A DNA stretch of 64,000 nucleotides from Sphingobacterium sp. JB170 (GTDB lineage: Bacteria; Bacteroidota; Bacteroidia; Sphingobacteriales; Sphingobacteriaceae): assembly GCF_900163865.1 (NCBI RefSeq), contig NZ_FUKU01000030.1, forward strand, positions 1-64,000. Reading direction: 5' to 3'. The position numbers were made by a program, and so were the translations under genes. The first letter of the stretch is position 1, and every line of letters starts with the position of its first letter. Below, piece by piece: positions 53,967 to 63,284 of the stretch. The notes beneath the pieces are model-generated. The model was not told where the DNA came from. It searched no databases and saw nothing but the letters and a program-made list of their open reading frames with translations.

Positions 53967-54617
53967 ATGAGATTTCCATTTTCACGACTGTTACTTCTGA
54001 CCATTCCTATCGCTTTACTAATTGCAAGCTGCAGTGAAAAACAGGTAAAGAAGCTACCTATCATCGGTGAAAGAGACACCCACGAAAGTATTGTCGAGGG
54101 GAAGACTGTCGTTGACACCACCTATCATCAAATACCTCCGTTTGAATTTTTAAACCAAGACAGCGTACTTATAACCGATAAGGATTTCGAAGGGAAAGTC
54201 TACGTCGCCAATTTTTTCTTCACCCATTGTCCGAGTATTTGCCCTACAATGCAACGCAATCTTCTTACCGTTTACAAACAGTATCAAAATGACGATCGTG
54301 TTTCCTTCCTTTCACACAGTATTGATTTTAAATATGACTCGCCCAGTGTGCTAAAATCGTATGCTCAGAAACTTGGCGTAACCGATAACAGGTGGCAATT
54401 TGTAACAGGTAGCAAAAAAGATATATACGGAATTTCGGAAAAATACCTCGTGTATTCGAAAGAAGATTCTACAGCACCTGGCGGATACGATCACCAAGGT
54501 TATCTCGTACTCGTTGATCAGAACAAGCATATACGAGGAGCCTACGATGGCACCGTTACCGAACAAGTTGATCAATTAATCGCAGATCTCGCTATTCTTT
54601 TGAACGAAAAAAAATAA
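53967..54617 (+). CDS. SCO1/SenC copper chaperone-like protein
   Basis: A 216-residue protein with a lipobox (IASC) and a thioredoxin-like domain. The copper site is visible: CPSICP (CxxxC) near residue 90 and the His in DHQGYLVLVD. SCO proteins deliver copper to the CuA centre of cytochrome oxidase, or act as thiol-disulfide enzymes. It is followed by a cytochrome c gene. Confidence 0.92.
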   Translation: MRFPFSRLLLLTIPIALLIASCSEKQVKKLPIIGERDTHESIVEGKTVVDTTYHQIPPFEFLNQDSVLITDKDFEGKVYVANFFFTHCPSICPTMQRNLLTVYKQYQNDDRVSFLSHSIDFKYDSPSVLKSYAQKLGVTDNRWQFVTGSKKDIYGISEKYLVYSKEDSTAPGGYDHQGYLVLVDQNKHIRGAYDGTVTEQVDQLIADLAILLNEKK

Positions 54618-54628
54618 AGCTACAATCC

Positions 54629-55054
54629 ATGTACAACGCGACTTTGACATTAACAGGCATTTCAATCGTCATACTTGTAATCGTATTTGCATGCAGTCCA
54701 AACGTAAGTATCAAAACGGCGCAATACGCGTCGAACGGTCAAAAACTTTACGCCACACATTGCCAGAACTGCCACGGGACCAAGGGGGAAGGATTAGGAA
54801 CTTTATACCCACCACTAACGGACTCCGAATTTCTTTCAAAGAATCGTTCACAACTAGCCACAATTATCAAATACGGTATGAATGACACAATCGTTATTTC
54901 GGGGAATACATTTGTCGGTCCGATGCCTGGCATACCGTCTTTGACAGATATCGACATCGCATATATCTTAAGCTATGTGACCACTACATTTGGTAATGAA
55001 ACAGAAATATTTAGCGAGCAAGAGGTTCGAAACAATTTGAGCGTCTTTCAATAA
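54629..55054 (+). CDS. Small c-type cytochrome
   Basis: A 141-residue protein with one N-terminal hydrophobic segment (LTLTGISIVILVIVFA, with Cys as possible lipid site) and one haem site, HCQNCHGTKGEGLGTLYPPL (CxxCH). Met GPMPGIPSL provides the likely sixth ligand. It is probably a membrane-anchored monohaem electron carrier. It is in the cluster with SCO and the lipoprotein. Confidence 0.9.
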   Translation: MYNATLTLTGISIVILVIVFACSPNVSIKTAQYASNGQKLYATHCQNCHGTKGEGLGTLYPPLTDSEFLSKNRSQLATIIKYGMNDTIVISGNTFVGPMPGIPSLTDIDIAYILSYVTTTFGNETEIFSEQEVRNNLSVFQ

Positions 55055-55059
55055 ATAAC

Positions 55060-55094
55060 AAAGGTTTCCAAACGGGGAGAATGGAAACCTTTTC
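55060..55094 (+). terminator. Hairpin after the cytochrome c gene (shared with unit D)
   Basis: AAGGTTTCCA pairs with TGGAAACCTT, with T4 on the plus strand and AAACCTTT on the minus. It can stop both the cytochrome transcript and the converging unit D. Confidence 0.8.
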
Positions 55095-55157
55095 ACTAAC
55101 CAATTATAAACCTAATTATGATACACCAAAGGTAAGTGTACATTCAACACTAAACAA
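55060..55157 (-). ncRNA. Short unit D: orphan promoter, conserved core and terminator
   Basis: On the minus strand: TTG (55155-55157), 20 bases, TACCTTTG (55127-55134), an exact promoter; about 10 bases later TAGGTTTATAATTGGTTAG (core, 55096-55114), then the hairpin ending at 55060. No ORF fits in the 60-70 transcribed bases and the next gene beyond converges, so it is a free-standing transcription unit. The core is nearly identical to unit B, more than 31 kb away. Confidence 0.6.
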
Positions 55158-55284
55158 GCCCCAAAACATCATTTAACGAAGATTTAACAATCTCTTCTAT
55201 TTATCTTAACACCCTGAAAAGATTCATTGGTTTATAACATTTATTTGACAAAGTAGAATTCAAATTTTTATTAGCTTTGCAACC

Positions 55285-55296
55285 GAATGAACATTC
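55285..55296. promoter_or_regulatory. TetR-type operator over the tetR start
   Basis: GAATGAACATTC, an inverted repeat GAATG-AA-CATTC, covering the ATG of tetR at 55287. The GAATGNNCATTC shape is common for TetR-family operators. It would let TetR repress itself and the efflux operon. The -7 box TAGCTTTG at 55272-55279 lies just before it. Confidence 0.5.
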
Positions 55297-55854
55297 AATT
55301 ACTCGATAAAAAGGTTGCGATATTCGAAAGTACACTTTCGCTTGTCTACAAACATGGCTTTCATGGTACACCGATGAGCCTAATCGCCTCGGAGGCAAAT
55401 GTGGCCACAGGGACGATCTATCATTATTTTTCATCAAAAGAAGAATTGATCGTCGAACTCTTCATCTATTGCCGGAAAGTAACAAATGAGTACATCTTCT
55501 TGGAAGACGAAAAATTAGAATATAAAGAGCGATTCAAGTATATCTGGAACAGACTAGTTGACTACTACGTAAAAAACAAAGAAATATTTTGGTTTGTAGA
55601 ACAATTCTACGCTTCGCCTTATTTGCAACAAAAAAAGACCTACCTATTATGGTGTGGATAAAATGAAATTATTTTTTGCGGAAGGGATAGAAACTAAAAT
55701 GATCCGTGAAATTAATTTTTATACTTTAGTATCAATATACATCGGTGCGGCAACGTCACACGTTAGATTGGTCACTTTTGGATTCGATACATCGCGCGAT
55801 GATAATCGTGCGGAACTACTCGAAATTATTTGGAATGCTGTCAAAAATCAATAA
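55287..55854 (+). pseudogene. TetR-family regulator of the efflux operon, frameshifted
   Basis: The N-terminal HTH (MSLIASEANVATGTIYHYFSSKEELIVELF) and most of the ligand domain lie in one frame to a stop near 55659. The rest (MKLFFAEGIETKMIREINFYTLVSIYIG) is in another. The change is at an A7 tract (55630-55636): one A fewer would give SPYLQQKRPTYYGVDKMKL and restore a complete 190-residue protein ending at 55854. If real, the truncated regulator would lack part of its dimer/ligand domain and efflux might be derepressed. A homopolymer sequencing error is equally possible. Confidence 0.8.
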
Positions 55855-55855
55855 A

Positions 55856-57190
55856 ATGGAATTTAAAAAAACCGCTGTATTACTATTACTGACGACATGC
55901 TTTTCTGGTTTTGCACAAGCACAAACCGAGCAGAGGTCAGTTCCACTTAGCGACAGAGCTACATTGGATGATTTAATCAATTACGCGCTCAACAACAAAA
56001 TTGAGATAAAACAAGCTGAAATTGATAAGGAAATTGGAGAACGCGAGATCGGGTCTGCCCTCTCGGGTTGGTTTCCACAGATCAACGCAACAGGCTCCTA
56101 TGTACACAATATGCAAATCCCGACGACAGTCATTGATGGTAATTCTATCACTATGGGGCAAAAGAACACAAGTGGCGTAACGTTTCAAGCCGACCAAAGC
56201 ATACTCAGCCCAGAACTCTTCCAGGCTTCACGGGCAGCAAAATACATCCGCGAACAGAATAATCTTAATCTTGAAGATACAAAGATCAATACGGTCGTCG
56301 ATGTGAGCAAAGCGTATTACGACATATTGACCACTGAGGAATCAATCAATATAGTCAACGAAAACATTGATCGACTGACACGTCAATATAATGAAGCGAA
56401 TATTCGCTACGAAACAGGATTAGTCGACAAAACAGATTATAAAAGAGCGCAAATATCGTTGAACAATGCGAAAGCGGAACTGAAAACGTCCAAAGAGATG
56501 CGTAATTACAAATACGACTATCTAAAAATGTTACTTGGAATGAGCAAGGTGCAAAACATCAGCCTCTCCTTCGAAAATCAATCGATGGAGTCCAATATAC
56601 TATTAGACACCACGGAACTGTTAAATATTGCTAATAGAGTCGAATTTAAGCAACTCAATACGCTAAAAGAAATCCAAAAATTAAATACACAATATAAAAA
56701 ATGGGATTTCTTACCACGCTTAAGTGCTTACGCAAATTACAACCTCAACTACAGGCATGATGACTTTGGAGACCTTTATTCCGATAACTTTCCTAGTTCA
56801 CAAGTAGGCCTTTCATTGTCTGTCCCTATATTTACGGGAAACAAGCGTATTCACGAGATTCGTAAATCTCAACTACAGGAAGAAAGAATTGATTGGGATT
56901 TACAAAATCTGGAAAACCAAATTAGTACCGAATATTCCTTAGCAATGGCTGGTTATCGTTCCAACATGAACGAATGGCGTAATGCAAAGGAAAATATGGA
57001 ATTATCCGAAGAAGTATACAATACCATCAAATTGCAGTACGATGCCGGAATAAAAACGTATTTGGAATTAATGACATCGGAGACAGATTTAAAAACAAGT
57101 CAGCTTAACTATTTGAATGCCTTATATGCTGTACTCGCAGCGAAACTCGATATTCAAAAAGCGCTTGGTACAGTAGAGACAAATAATTAA
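55856..57190 (+). CDS. TolC-family outer-membrane efflux protein
   Basis: From ATG 55856 it has 444 residues with a signal peptide ending FAQAQ. Two outer-membrane-factor repeats are visible; LDDLINYALNNKIEIKQAEIDKEIGEREIGSALSGWFPQI begins the first, and VGLSLSVPIFTGNKRIHEIR and NTIKLQYDAGIKTYLELMTSETDL the second. It forms the exit duct for the RND pump. It starts 2 bases after the tetR stop and 33 bases before the adaptor gene. Confidence 0.9.
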   Translation: MEFKKTAVLLLLTTCFSGFAQAQTEQRSVPLSDRATLDDLINYALNNKIEIKQAEIDKEIGEREIGSALSGWFPQINATGSYVHNMQIPTTVIDGNSITMGQKNTSGVTFQADQSILSPELFQASRAAKYIREQNNLNLEDTKINTVVDVSKAYYDILTTEESINIVNENIDRLTRQYNEANIRYETGLVDKTDYKRAQISLNNAKAELKTSKEMRNYKYDYLKMLLGMSKVQNISLSFENQSMESNILLDTTELLNIANRVEFKQLNTLKEIQKLNTQYKKWDFLPRLSAYANYNLNYRHDDFGDLYSDNFPSSQVGLSLSVPIFTGNKRIHEIRKSQLQEERIDWDLQNLENQISTEYSLAMAGYRSNMNEWRNAKENMELSEEVYNTIKLQYDAGIKTYLELMTSETDLKTSQLNYLNALYAVLAAKLDIQKALGTVETNN

Positions 57191-57222
57191 TCACCCTTTT
57201 CAAAAACCGAAATAATCAAACC

Positions 57223-58347
57223 ATGAATAAGAAATATTTATATTCCGCATTAGTCCTAGGATCAGCAATATTGTGGCAATCCTGTGGTTCGAACGACGGA
57301 GCAGGCCAACAACAGGCAGCTGGCCTACAGCAACCCACAATCCCAGTGTCGACGACAACTGTTCAAAAACAAATTGTTTCCGGTCTTAAATCCTATCCTG
57401 CAAGTGTTGTACCGCTACAGGAAACTCAAATTTTTGCAGAGGTAACTGGGTATATTACAAAGATACTCGTTGCGGACGGAGCTTCTGTTTCCAAAGGGCA
57501 AGCCTTGTATGAGATCGATCGTGTGCGTTATCAAGCAGCTGTCGATCAAGCAAAAGCGACTTTGGAGATTGCTAAAGCAAATCTGGACCGCGTCAACAAA
57601 GATTTGGGTCGTTACCAAACACTCGCTGAAAAAGATGCGATTGCCAAGCAAACATTGGATTACGCGCTTACAGACGTGAATAATCAAAAAGCACAAGTTC
57701 AAGGTGCACAGGCGGCATTAACAACCGCACAAACAAATTTACAACGCGCTGTCATCCGTGCGCCGTTTTCTGGTTCTGTCGGGATTTCTCAAGTTCGCGA
57801 CGGAGCCCTGGTAACCGCCGGTGGAACTTTATTAAATACCTTGAGTTCAATAAACCCTATAGCCGTAGAATTCCAAATAAGTGAACGTGAGATTCTTGAA
57901 TTTTCGAACTACCAAAATGGAAAAGCCGCGACAGAGATTACTGTTCAGCTTCCCGACGGCACGAATTATTCCGAAGTCGGTAAAATTTCAATTATTGACC
58001 GGGCGGTTGATCCACAAACGGGAACAATTAAAGTACGTGCAAATTTTGCAAATGCCCAAAATGTGCTACGTGCTGGTATGAATCTTACTATGATGGTGAA
58101 AAGCACCTCGAGTACAGAACAACTGGTTATCCCATTTAAAGCCGTACAAGATCAATTAGGTGTTTACAACGCATACGTCGTAAGCGACAGCAGCACGGTT
58201 ACGCAGCGCGCCGTCGAATTAGGACTTAAACTTGATGAACTTGTTGTTGTAGAATCTGGTCTAGAAGAGGGTGAAAAGATTGTTGTCGACGGAATTATGA
58301 AAGTAAGAACAGGCGCTAAAATTGTCGAGAACAACGAACAAAAATAA
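57223..58347 (+). CDS. RND-efflux periplasmic adaptor (membrane fusion protein)
   Basis: A 374-residue lipoprotein (lipobox WQSCG) of the HlyD/AcrA type: the lipoyl half AEVTGYITKILVADGASVSKGQALYEIDRVRYQAAVDQAKA, a coiled-coil hairpin (about 100-160) and the second lipoyl half VIRAPFSGSVGISQVRDGALVTAGGTLL. It links the TolC-type duct and the RND pump. It is in the middle of the operon. Confidence 0.93.
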   Translation: MNKKYLYSALVLGSAILWQSCGSNDGAGQQQAAGLQQPTIPVSTTTVQKQIVSGLKSYPASVVPLQETQIFAEVTGYITKILVADGASVSKGQALYEIDRVRYQAAVDQAKATLEIAKANLDRVNKDLGRYQTLAEKDAIAKQTLDYALTDVNNQKAQVQGAQAALTTAQTNLQRAVIRAPFSGSVGISQVRDGALVTAGGTLLNTLSSINPIAVEFQISEREILEFSNYQNGKAATEITVQLPDGTNYSEVGKISIIDRAVDPQTGTIKVRANFANAQNVLRAGMNLTMMVKSTSSTEQLVIPFKAVQDQLGVYNAYVVSDSSTVTQRAVELGLKLDELVVVESGLEEGEKIVVDGIMKVRTGAKIVENNEQK

Positions 58348-58376
58348 ATGCTTGTCCCTAAACAAAAAAGAATAGT

Positions 58377-61300
58377 ATGATTTCAGAAGTATTTATAAAA
58401 AGGCCGGTCACCGCCATCGTTATCTCTATATTGATTGTAATTATAGGTACGATATCGCTGATGACATTGCCTATTAGTCAATATCCATCTATCGCCCCTC
58501 CTACAGTGAATGTTACGGCGAATTATACAGGCGCAGATGCCCAGACGGTGGAGCAAACGGTGACCACGCCGATTGAGAGTCAGATCAACGGTACGCCGGG
58601 CATGATCTACATGTCTTCGAACAGTACCTCAAATGGGCAAGCACAAATCACAATTACATTTGAAGTTGGAACGGATATTGATATCGCCACACTCGACGTA
58701 CAAAACCGTGTTGGGATTGCTGAACCAGCCTTACCCGAGGCCGTACGTCGCTTAGGTATAACAACCCGTAAAGCAAACAGTGATATCTTAATGCTTGTCT
58801 CATTGGTATCACCAAATGGCACACGTGACGATAATTTTTTAGCAAACTACGCCAACTTATACATCAGAGATGCAATTATGCGTGTTCCTGGTGTCGGTGA
58901 CGTAACGGCATTTGGGCAGCCATTCGCCATGCGTATATGGTTAGATGCTAACAAACTAACCGCGATTGGTTTAACGCCAGATGATGTATCCTCGGCAATT
59001 GGTGAACAAAACCTTCGTATCCCAGGAGGATCAGTAGGTGCTCCACCACAGGCGAATTCCCAAGTATTTGAATACCCCGTAATTACGGACTCCGATTTAT
59101 CGTCGGTCGAAGATTTCGAGGAAATAATAGTAAAATCAAATACAGACGGTTCCATCGTCCTTCTAAAAGACGTTGCTCGGGTAGAACTGGGACAGTTTAA
59201 CTATGCCACTACAACACGGGTAAATGGGATGGTATCGACCGGTATGATGATCGCGCAGACGCCAGGAGGAAATGCCGTAGAAACTGCCGAAGGTATCTAT
59301 GTAGCATTGGACGAGTTGAAAAAGTCCTTCCCAGATGACGTCGATTACGTCGTTGGATACGAAACGGTTTCGGTTGTCCACGCATCCATTGACTCCGTTG
59401 TCCACACACTGATCGAAGCATTATTACTGGTTACAGTCGTTGTATTTTTCTTCCTTCAATCGTGGCGTGCCACACTAATTCCAGTGCTTGCAATTCCAGT
59501 ATCGATTGTGGGAACATTCATCTTCTTCACACTCTTTGGCTTTTCAGTCAACAATTTAACGCTATTGGCTTTCGTACTCGCGATTGGTATAGTGGTGGAT
59601 GATGCCATTGTGGTAGTTGAAGCTGTTCAGCATTACATCGATCATTATAAGATGAGTGCGACAGAGGCGACTAGGCGTGCGATGAAAGACATCACCGCTC
59701 CGGTAATTGCAATTGCTTTAATCCTCGCTGCTGTATTCGTTCCGGTAGGTTTTATTCCGGGAATGGTAGGGCAGCTTTATCAACAGTTTGCGATCACGAT
59801 TGCCGTATCGGTTATGCTCTCTGCTTTTATCGCTCTTTCCTTGACACCGGCTTTATGTTCGTTGCTACTTAAGGAAACTTCAGTTAATAAAGACGCTAAA
59901 GGATTAAATAAGTTCTTTTATAAATTCAACCTTTGGTTTGACAAAGTAACGTTCAAATATTCAAGTGGTGTTCGTGCTTGTATTCGTAAAGCACCACTCG
60001 CACTTATTATAGTGCTATGTATTTTCATCGGTACAGGGGTTATGTTTACTACAAAACCTTCCGGATTTATACCGAATGAAGACGGTGGTATGTTCTTCGC
60101 TGGGGTTACACTCCCCGAAGGTTCATCGGCCGCCCGTACGGGAGCAGTTTTGAATGAAATTGAAGCTGACATTCGTAAAGACTACCCAGAGATTGAACAC
60201 ATTACGCTAATTTCAGGTATCAATATCTTGAACCGTTCTTTCAAGTCTAATGGTGCGACCTTATTCGTATCGTTGAAGCCGTGGGCAGAACGTACAAGAA
60301 CAGCAGCTGAAGTTTCAGGCGGTATCATGGCGAAATATGGCAGCTACAAAAAAGCAACTGTTCTAGCTGTTACGCCTCCTGCTATTCCGGGATTAGGTAC
60401 CTCGGGTGGTTTCTCCATGATGATCCAAGATCACGAAACGGTTGATATTAAACAGTTTGAAGCCGTTGTGGGTACATTCCTGGCCGAGGCAAACAAGCGG
60501 CCTGAAATTGGAATGGCCTATACTTTGTTTAGCTCGAACTCTCCGAACTTCAAAGTCTCAGTAGATAGAGAACAGGCGAGAAAAATGTCTGTACCGGTAT
60601 CTTCCGTTTACAGCACGATTTCGGCCTATTTGGGTTCTTCTTATATCAATGACTTCACCCGGTACGGTCGTAACTTCCGTGTGGTAACACAAGCTGATCA
60701 GGAGTTCCGGATGAATATTGAGGATATCAATAAACTATACGTGAAAAATTTGAATGGACAAACCGTTCCAATTAGTTCACTTGTGACCTGGGAATTGATA
60801 CAGAACCCATCAATTATCAATCACTATAATATATTTAGAAATATTGAAGTGAGCGGTGCCGCGGCACCAGGATATAGTTCCGGTGATGCATTAAATGCCT
60901 TAGAAGAAGTCGCAGCGCAGACCTTGCCGAATGGTTATGGCTATGATTTCTCGGGACTATCATTACAGGAAAAACAGTCGGGAAGCACGACGGTAATGAT
61001 TTTCGCGCTGTGTATCATTTTCGTGTTTTTACTACTTGCAGCACTATACGAAAGCTGGTCTGTTCCTTTCTCAATTCTTCTTTCGGTACCTTTAGGGTTA
61101 TTCGGAGCAATCTTAACATTGACGTTAATTCCTGCATTGGACAACAACATCTATGCGCAGATTGGTTTGGTAACAATCATCGGTCTGGCGGCGAAAAATG
61201 CGATTTTGATCGTGGAATTCGCCAAAGAACGGGTAGACATCGGTATGCCGTTATTAGACGCAATAATTGATGCGGTTAAGTTGAGGCTTCGCCCAATTAT

Positions 61301-61547
61301 CATGACTTCGTTTGCCTTCATTCTAGGTATCATCCCACTGATGCTCTCAACGGGTGCGGGTGCTATTTCGAGACAAACAATTGGTTGGACAGTATTTGGA
61401 GGAATGACTGCCGCAACTTTGCTTGCAATATTTGTCGTTCCAGTACTCTTCTACGTAATCACAAAATTAGCGTACGGAAAAGCAAAACTTGCTGAATTAG
61501 AAGCAAACTATGATGCTGAAAAAGCAGCGAATTTAAGTGCACACTAA
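58377..61547 (+). CDS. RND-family multidrug efflux transporter (AcrB-like)
   Basis: A 1056-residue HAE1-type pump. The proton relay pair is in GIVVDDAIVVVEAVQ (TM4) and the lysine in AAKNAILIVEFAKER (TM10). Porter-domain motifs GDVTAFGQPFAMRIWLDANKL and the funnel VPVSSVYSTISAYLGSSYINDFTRYGRNFRV are present. It exports drugs, detergents and other lipophiles by proton antiport. Substrates are not predictable. A terminator at 61569 ends the operon. Confidence 0.97.
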   Translation: MISEVFIKRPVTAIVISILIVIIGTISLMTLPISQYPSIAPPTVNVTANYTGADAQTVEQTVTTPIESQINGTPGMIYMSSNSTSNGQAQITITFEVGTDIDIATLDVQNRVGIAEPALPEAVRRLGITTRKANSDILMLVSLVSPNGTRDDNFLANYANLYIRDAIMRVPGVGDVTAFGQPFAMRIWLDANKLTAIGLTPDDVSSAIGEQNLRIPGGSVGAPPQANSQVFEYPVITDSDLSSVEDFEEIIVKSNTDGSIVLLKDVARVELGQFNYATTTRVNGMVSTGMMIAQTPGGNAVETAEGIYVALDELKKSFPDDVDYVVGYETVSVVHASIDSVVHTLIEALLLVTVVVFFFLQSWRATLIPVLAIPVSIVGTFIFFTLFGFSVNNLTLLAFVLAIGIVVDDAIVVVEAVQHYIDHYKMSATEATRRAMKDITAPVIAIALILAAVFVPVGFIPGMVGQLYQQFAITIAVSVMLSAFIALSLTPALCSLLLKETSVNKDAKGLNKFFYKFNLWFDKVTFKYSSGVRACIRKAPLALIIVLCIFIGTGVMFTTKPSGFIPNEDGGMFFAGVTLPEGSSAARTGAVLNEIEADIRKDYPEIEHITLISGINILNRSFKSNGATLFVSLKPWAERTRTAAEVSGGIMAKYGSYKKATVLAVTPPAIPGLGTSGGFSMMIQDHETVDIKQFEAVVGTFLAEANKRPEIGMAYTLFSSNSPNFKVSVDREQARKMSVPVSSVYSTISAYLGSSYINDFTRYGRNFRVVTQADQEFRMNIEDINKLYVKNLNGQTVPISSLVTWELIQNPSIINHYNIFRNIEVSGAAAPGYSSGDALNALEEVAAQTLPNGYGYDFSGLSLQEKQSGSTTVMIFALCIIFVFLLLAALYESWSVPFSILLSVPLGLFGAILTLTLIPALDNNIYAQIGLVTIIGLAAKNAILIVEFAKERVDIGMPLLDAIIDAVKLRLRPIIMTSFAFILGIIPLMLSTGAGAISRQTIGWTVFGGMTAATLLAIFVVPVLFYVITKLAYGKAKLAELEANYDAEKAANLSAH

Positions 61548-61568
61548 GACAGCATTAACATAAAAGTA

Positions 61569-61609
61569 AAAAGTGGACATTCCGAAAGTTTTGTCCACTT
61601 TTCTTTTTG
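61569..61609 (+). terminator. Terminator of the efflux operon
   Basis: An 11-bp perfect stem (61569-61579 with 61592-61602), loop of 12 bases, then a T-rich tail. Confidence 0.85.
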
Positions 61610-61622
61610 TATCCAACAGCAC

Positions 61623-62345
61623 TTATTTATAAGCAACAAACGAAGCAAAACTTAGATTTTTATGTAATATATCGACAGACTTAAAGCCTACCCTACGCAG
61701 CAAATCCAACTGTTCGATAAGTGGCCGAGGAGTATCTTCCTTCTCAATATAGCTAAATACCTTTTCGCGGTATTGTTCACCGTCTAAACCTGCTAAATAT
61801 TGTCCGTATAATTCCGAATAGATCAGATCTTGTAGTTCATCACTATTTTGCTTAACCAAATCGAATACCCAAAGGCTTCCACCATCTGCAAGTAATCTGA
61901 AAATTTTGGAAAAATTTTCACTCCAATCAGCATCCTCGCGCAAGTGGTGTAGAACAGAAGTGGCTATGATTACATCATACGATTCACCCGGCAAGTTTAC
62001 CGTTCTAAAATCACCATGGTAAGCCTTGACGGCAGTTGGCCCATGGGAGTTTATGCGTTGAACTGCACGCGCCAACATCGGTTCACTTAAATCGAGTAGA
62101 TCAACTGCAACATCCTTTTTCTTGGTGAGGAGCTTGATCGTGTAGTTCCCTGCCCCACATCCGATATCCAGTAATTTGATCTTTTTGGGGTAAGTACGAG
62201 TGATACCTTCCGCGATGAGTTCCATATTGAGTACCGAGTCAATTGTACTCTGTTGCCCAAGGTACAAGTTTGAAAAACGTTCAACGTCAGCGTCGAAGCG
62301 TTCCTGAATTTCCTTAACGGTTGATTTCATATCCTTTTTTTTCAA
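61623..62345 (-). CDS. Class I SAM-dependent methyltransferase
   Basis: A 240-residue methyltransferase. LLDIGCGAGNYTIKLL is the SAM-binding motif I, VDLLDLSEPMLARAV motif II and YDVIIATSVLHHLREDADWSENFSKIFRLLADGGSLWVFD motifs IV-V. The acceptor is unknown. It is divergent from the LysR gene, with 63 bases between, so the LysR protein may control it. Confidence 0.85.
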   Translation of the reverse strand: MKKKDMKSTVKEIQERFDADVERFSNLYLGQQSTIDSVLNMELIAEGITRTYPKKIKLLDIGCGAGNYTIKLLTKKKDVAVDLLDLSEPMLARAVQRINSHGPTAVKAYHGDFRTVNLPGESYDVIIATSVLHHLREDADWSENFSKIFRLLADGGSLWVFDLVKQNSDELQDLIYSELYGQYLAGLDGEQYREKVFSYIEKEDTPRPLIEQLDLLRRVGFKSVDILHKNLSFASFVAYK

Positions 62346-62408
62346 AAATACATTATCAATATATACGCTAAAAATACTATTTTGGGCATTATTCGATACC
62401 TTTAAGGT

Positions 62409-63284
62409 ATGGAACTACGTCACATACGCTATTTTCTTACGCTTGCTCAGGAACTTCATTTCGGCAAAGCCGCACAAAAGCTTTGTATTACTCAACCTCC
62501 ACTCAGTCGTCAAATTAAAGAAATGGAAATGGAACTTGGTGTACAGCTTTTCCTGCGATCAAATAAACGAGTTGTTTTAACAGTTGCGGGGGAACATTTT
62601 AAAAAAGAAGCAAGCTCTATCCTAGCGCAATTAGAACTCCTCAAGCAGCAAACAAATCAAATTTATCACTCCTTCGCAGGAGAGATCAAAATAAGTCACA
62701 CGGGTTCTATTGATAAGAGGCAATTAGGCCTTCTAATCCAACGTATCGACGAGTCTTATCCCTTCTTAAATGCGAAACTATTTGAACTCTCTAGCGACCG
62801 CCAAATACAACTGTTGACGGACCGAAAAATGGACCTAGGTATCATACGTGCGCCAGCAAGTTCTCCACTACTTCATTCTTTGAAACTCTATGACGATGGT
62901 TTTGCATTAATGTATCCTACGACATTCAATTTACCGGTCGACATGTCTCTGCTATCTCAAGAAGCATTTATCGCATTTGACATGGATAATGCGCAGTTCT
63001 ATCATCGGCACGTAACCGCTTATTGCGCACAATTAGGTTTCACACCCACGGTGCGTCACGAATGTAACAACATGGCATCCATAATCGAGTTTGTGCATCT
63101 GGGGTTAGGAATCAGTGTCGTTCCCCAATCGCTCCAAGAACAATGTCGTAATCTCAATATTAATTTTTTAAATTTGGCAGACATAACGCTAAAGACAGAC
63201 GTCATGCTTGCATATAGTAAAAACAGTAAGCATCCAGCGATGGATGAATTATGCAATTTGATACTTCAAATTTTTAAAGGATGA
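62409..63284 (+). CDS. LysR-family transcriptional regulator
   Basis: A 291-residue regulator. The HTH is at the start: MELRHIRYFLTLAQELHFGKAAQKLCITQPPLSRQIKEMEMELGVQLF is the LysR signature. The effector domain (about 90-290) follows. The CbnR/BenM-like subgroup, which responds to aromatic or other metabolites, is suggested by the spacing, but the ligand is unknown. It overlaps the next gene by four bases (ATGA), so the two are coupled. Confidence 0.92.
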   Translation: MELRHIRYFLTLAQELHFGKAAQKLCITQPPLSRQIKEMEMELGVQLFLRSNKRVVLTVAGEHFKKEASSILAQLELLKQQTNQIYHSFAGEIKISHTGSIDKRQLGLLIQRIDESYPFLNAKLFELSSDRQIQLLTDRKMDLGIIRAPASSPLLHSLKLYDDGFALMYPTTFNLPVDMSLLSQEAFIAFDMDNAQFYHRHVTAYCAQLGFTPTVRHECNNMASIIEFVHLGLGISVVPQSLQEQCRNLNINFLNLADITLKTDVMLAYSKNSKHPAMDELCNLILQIFKG

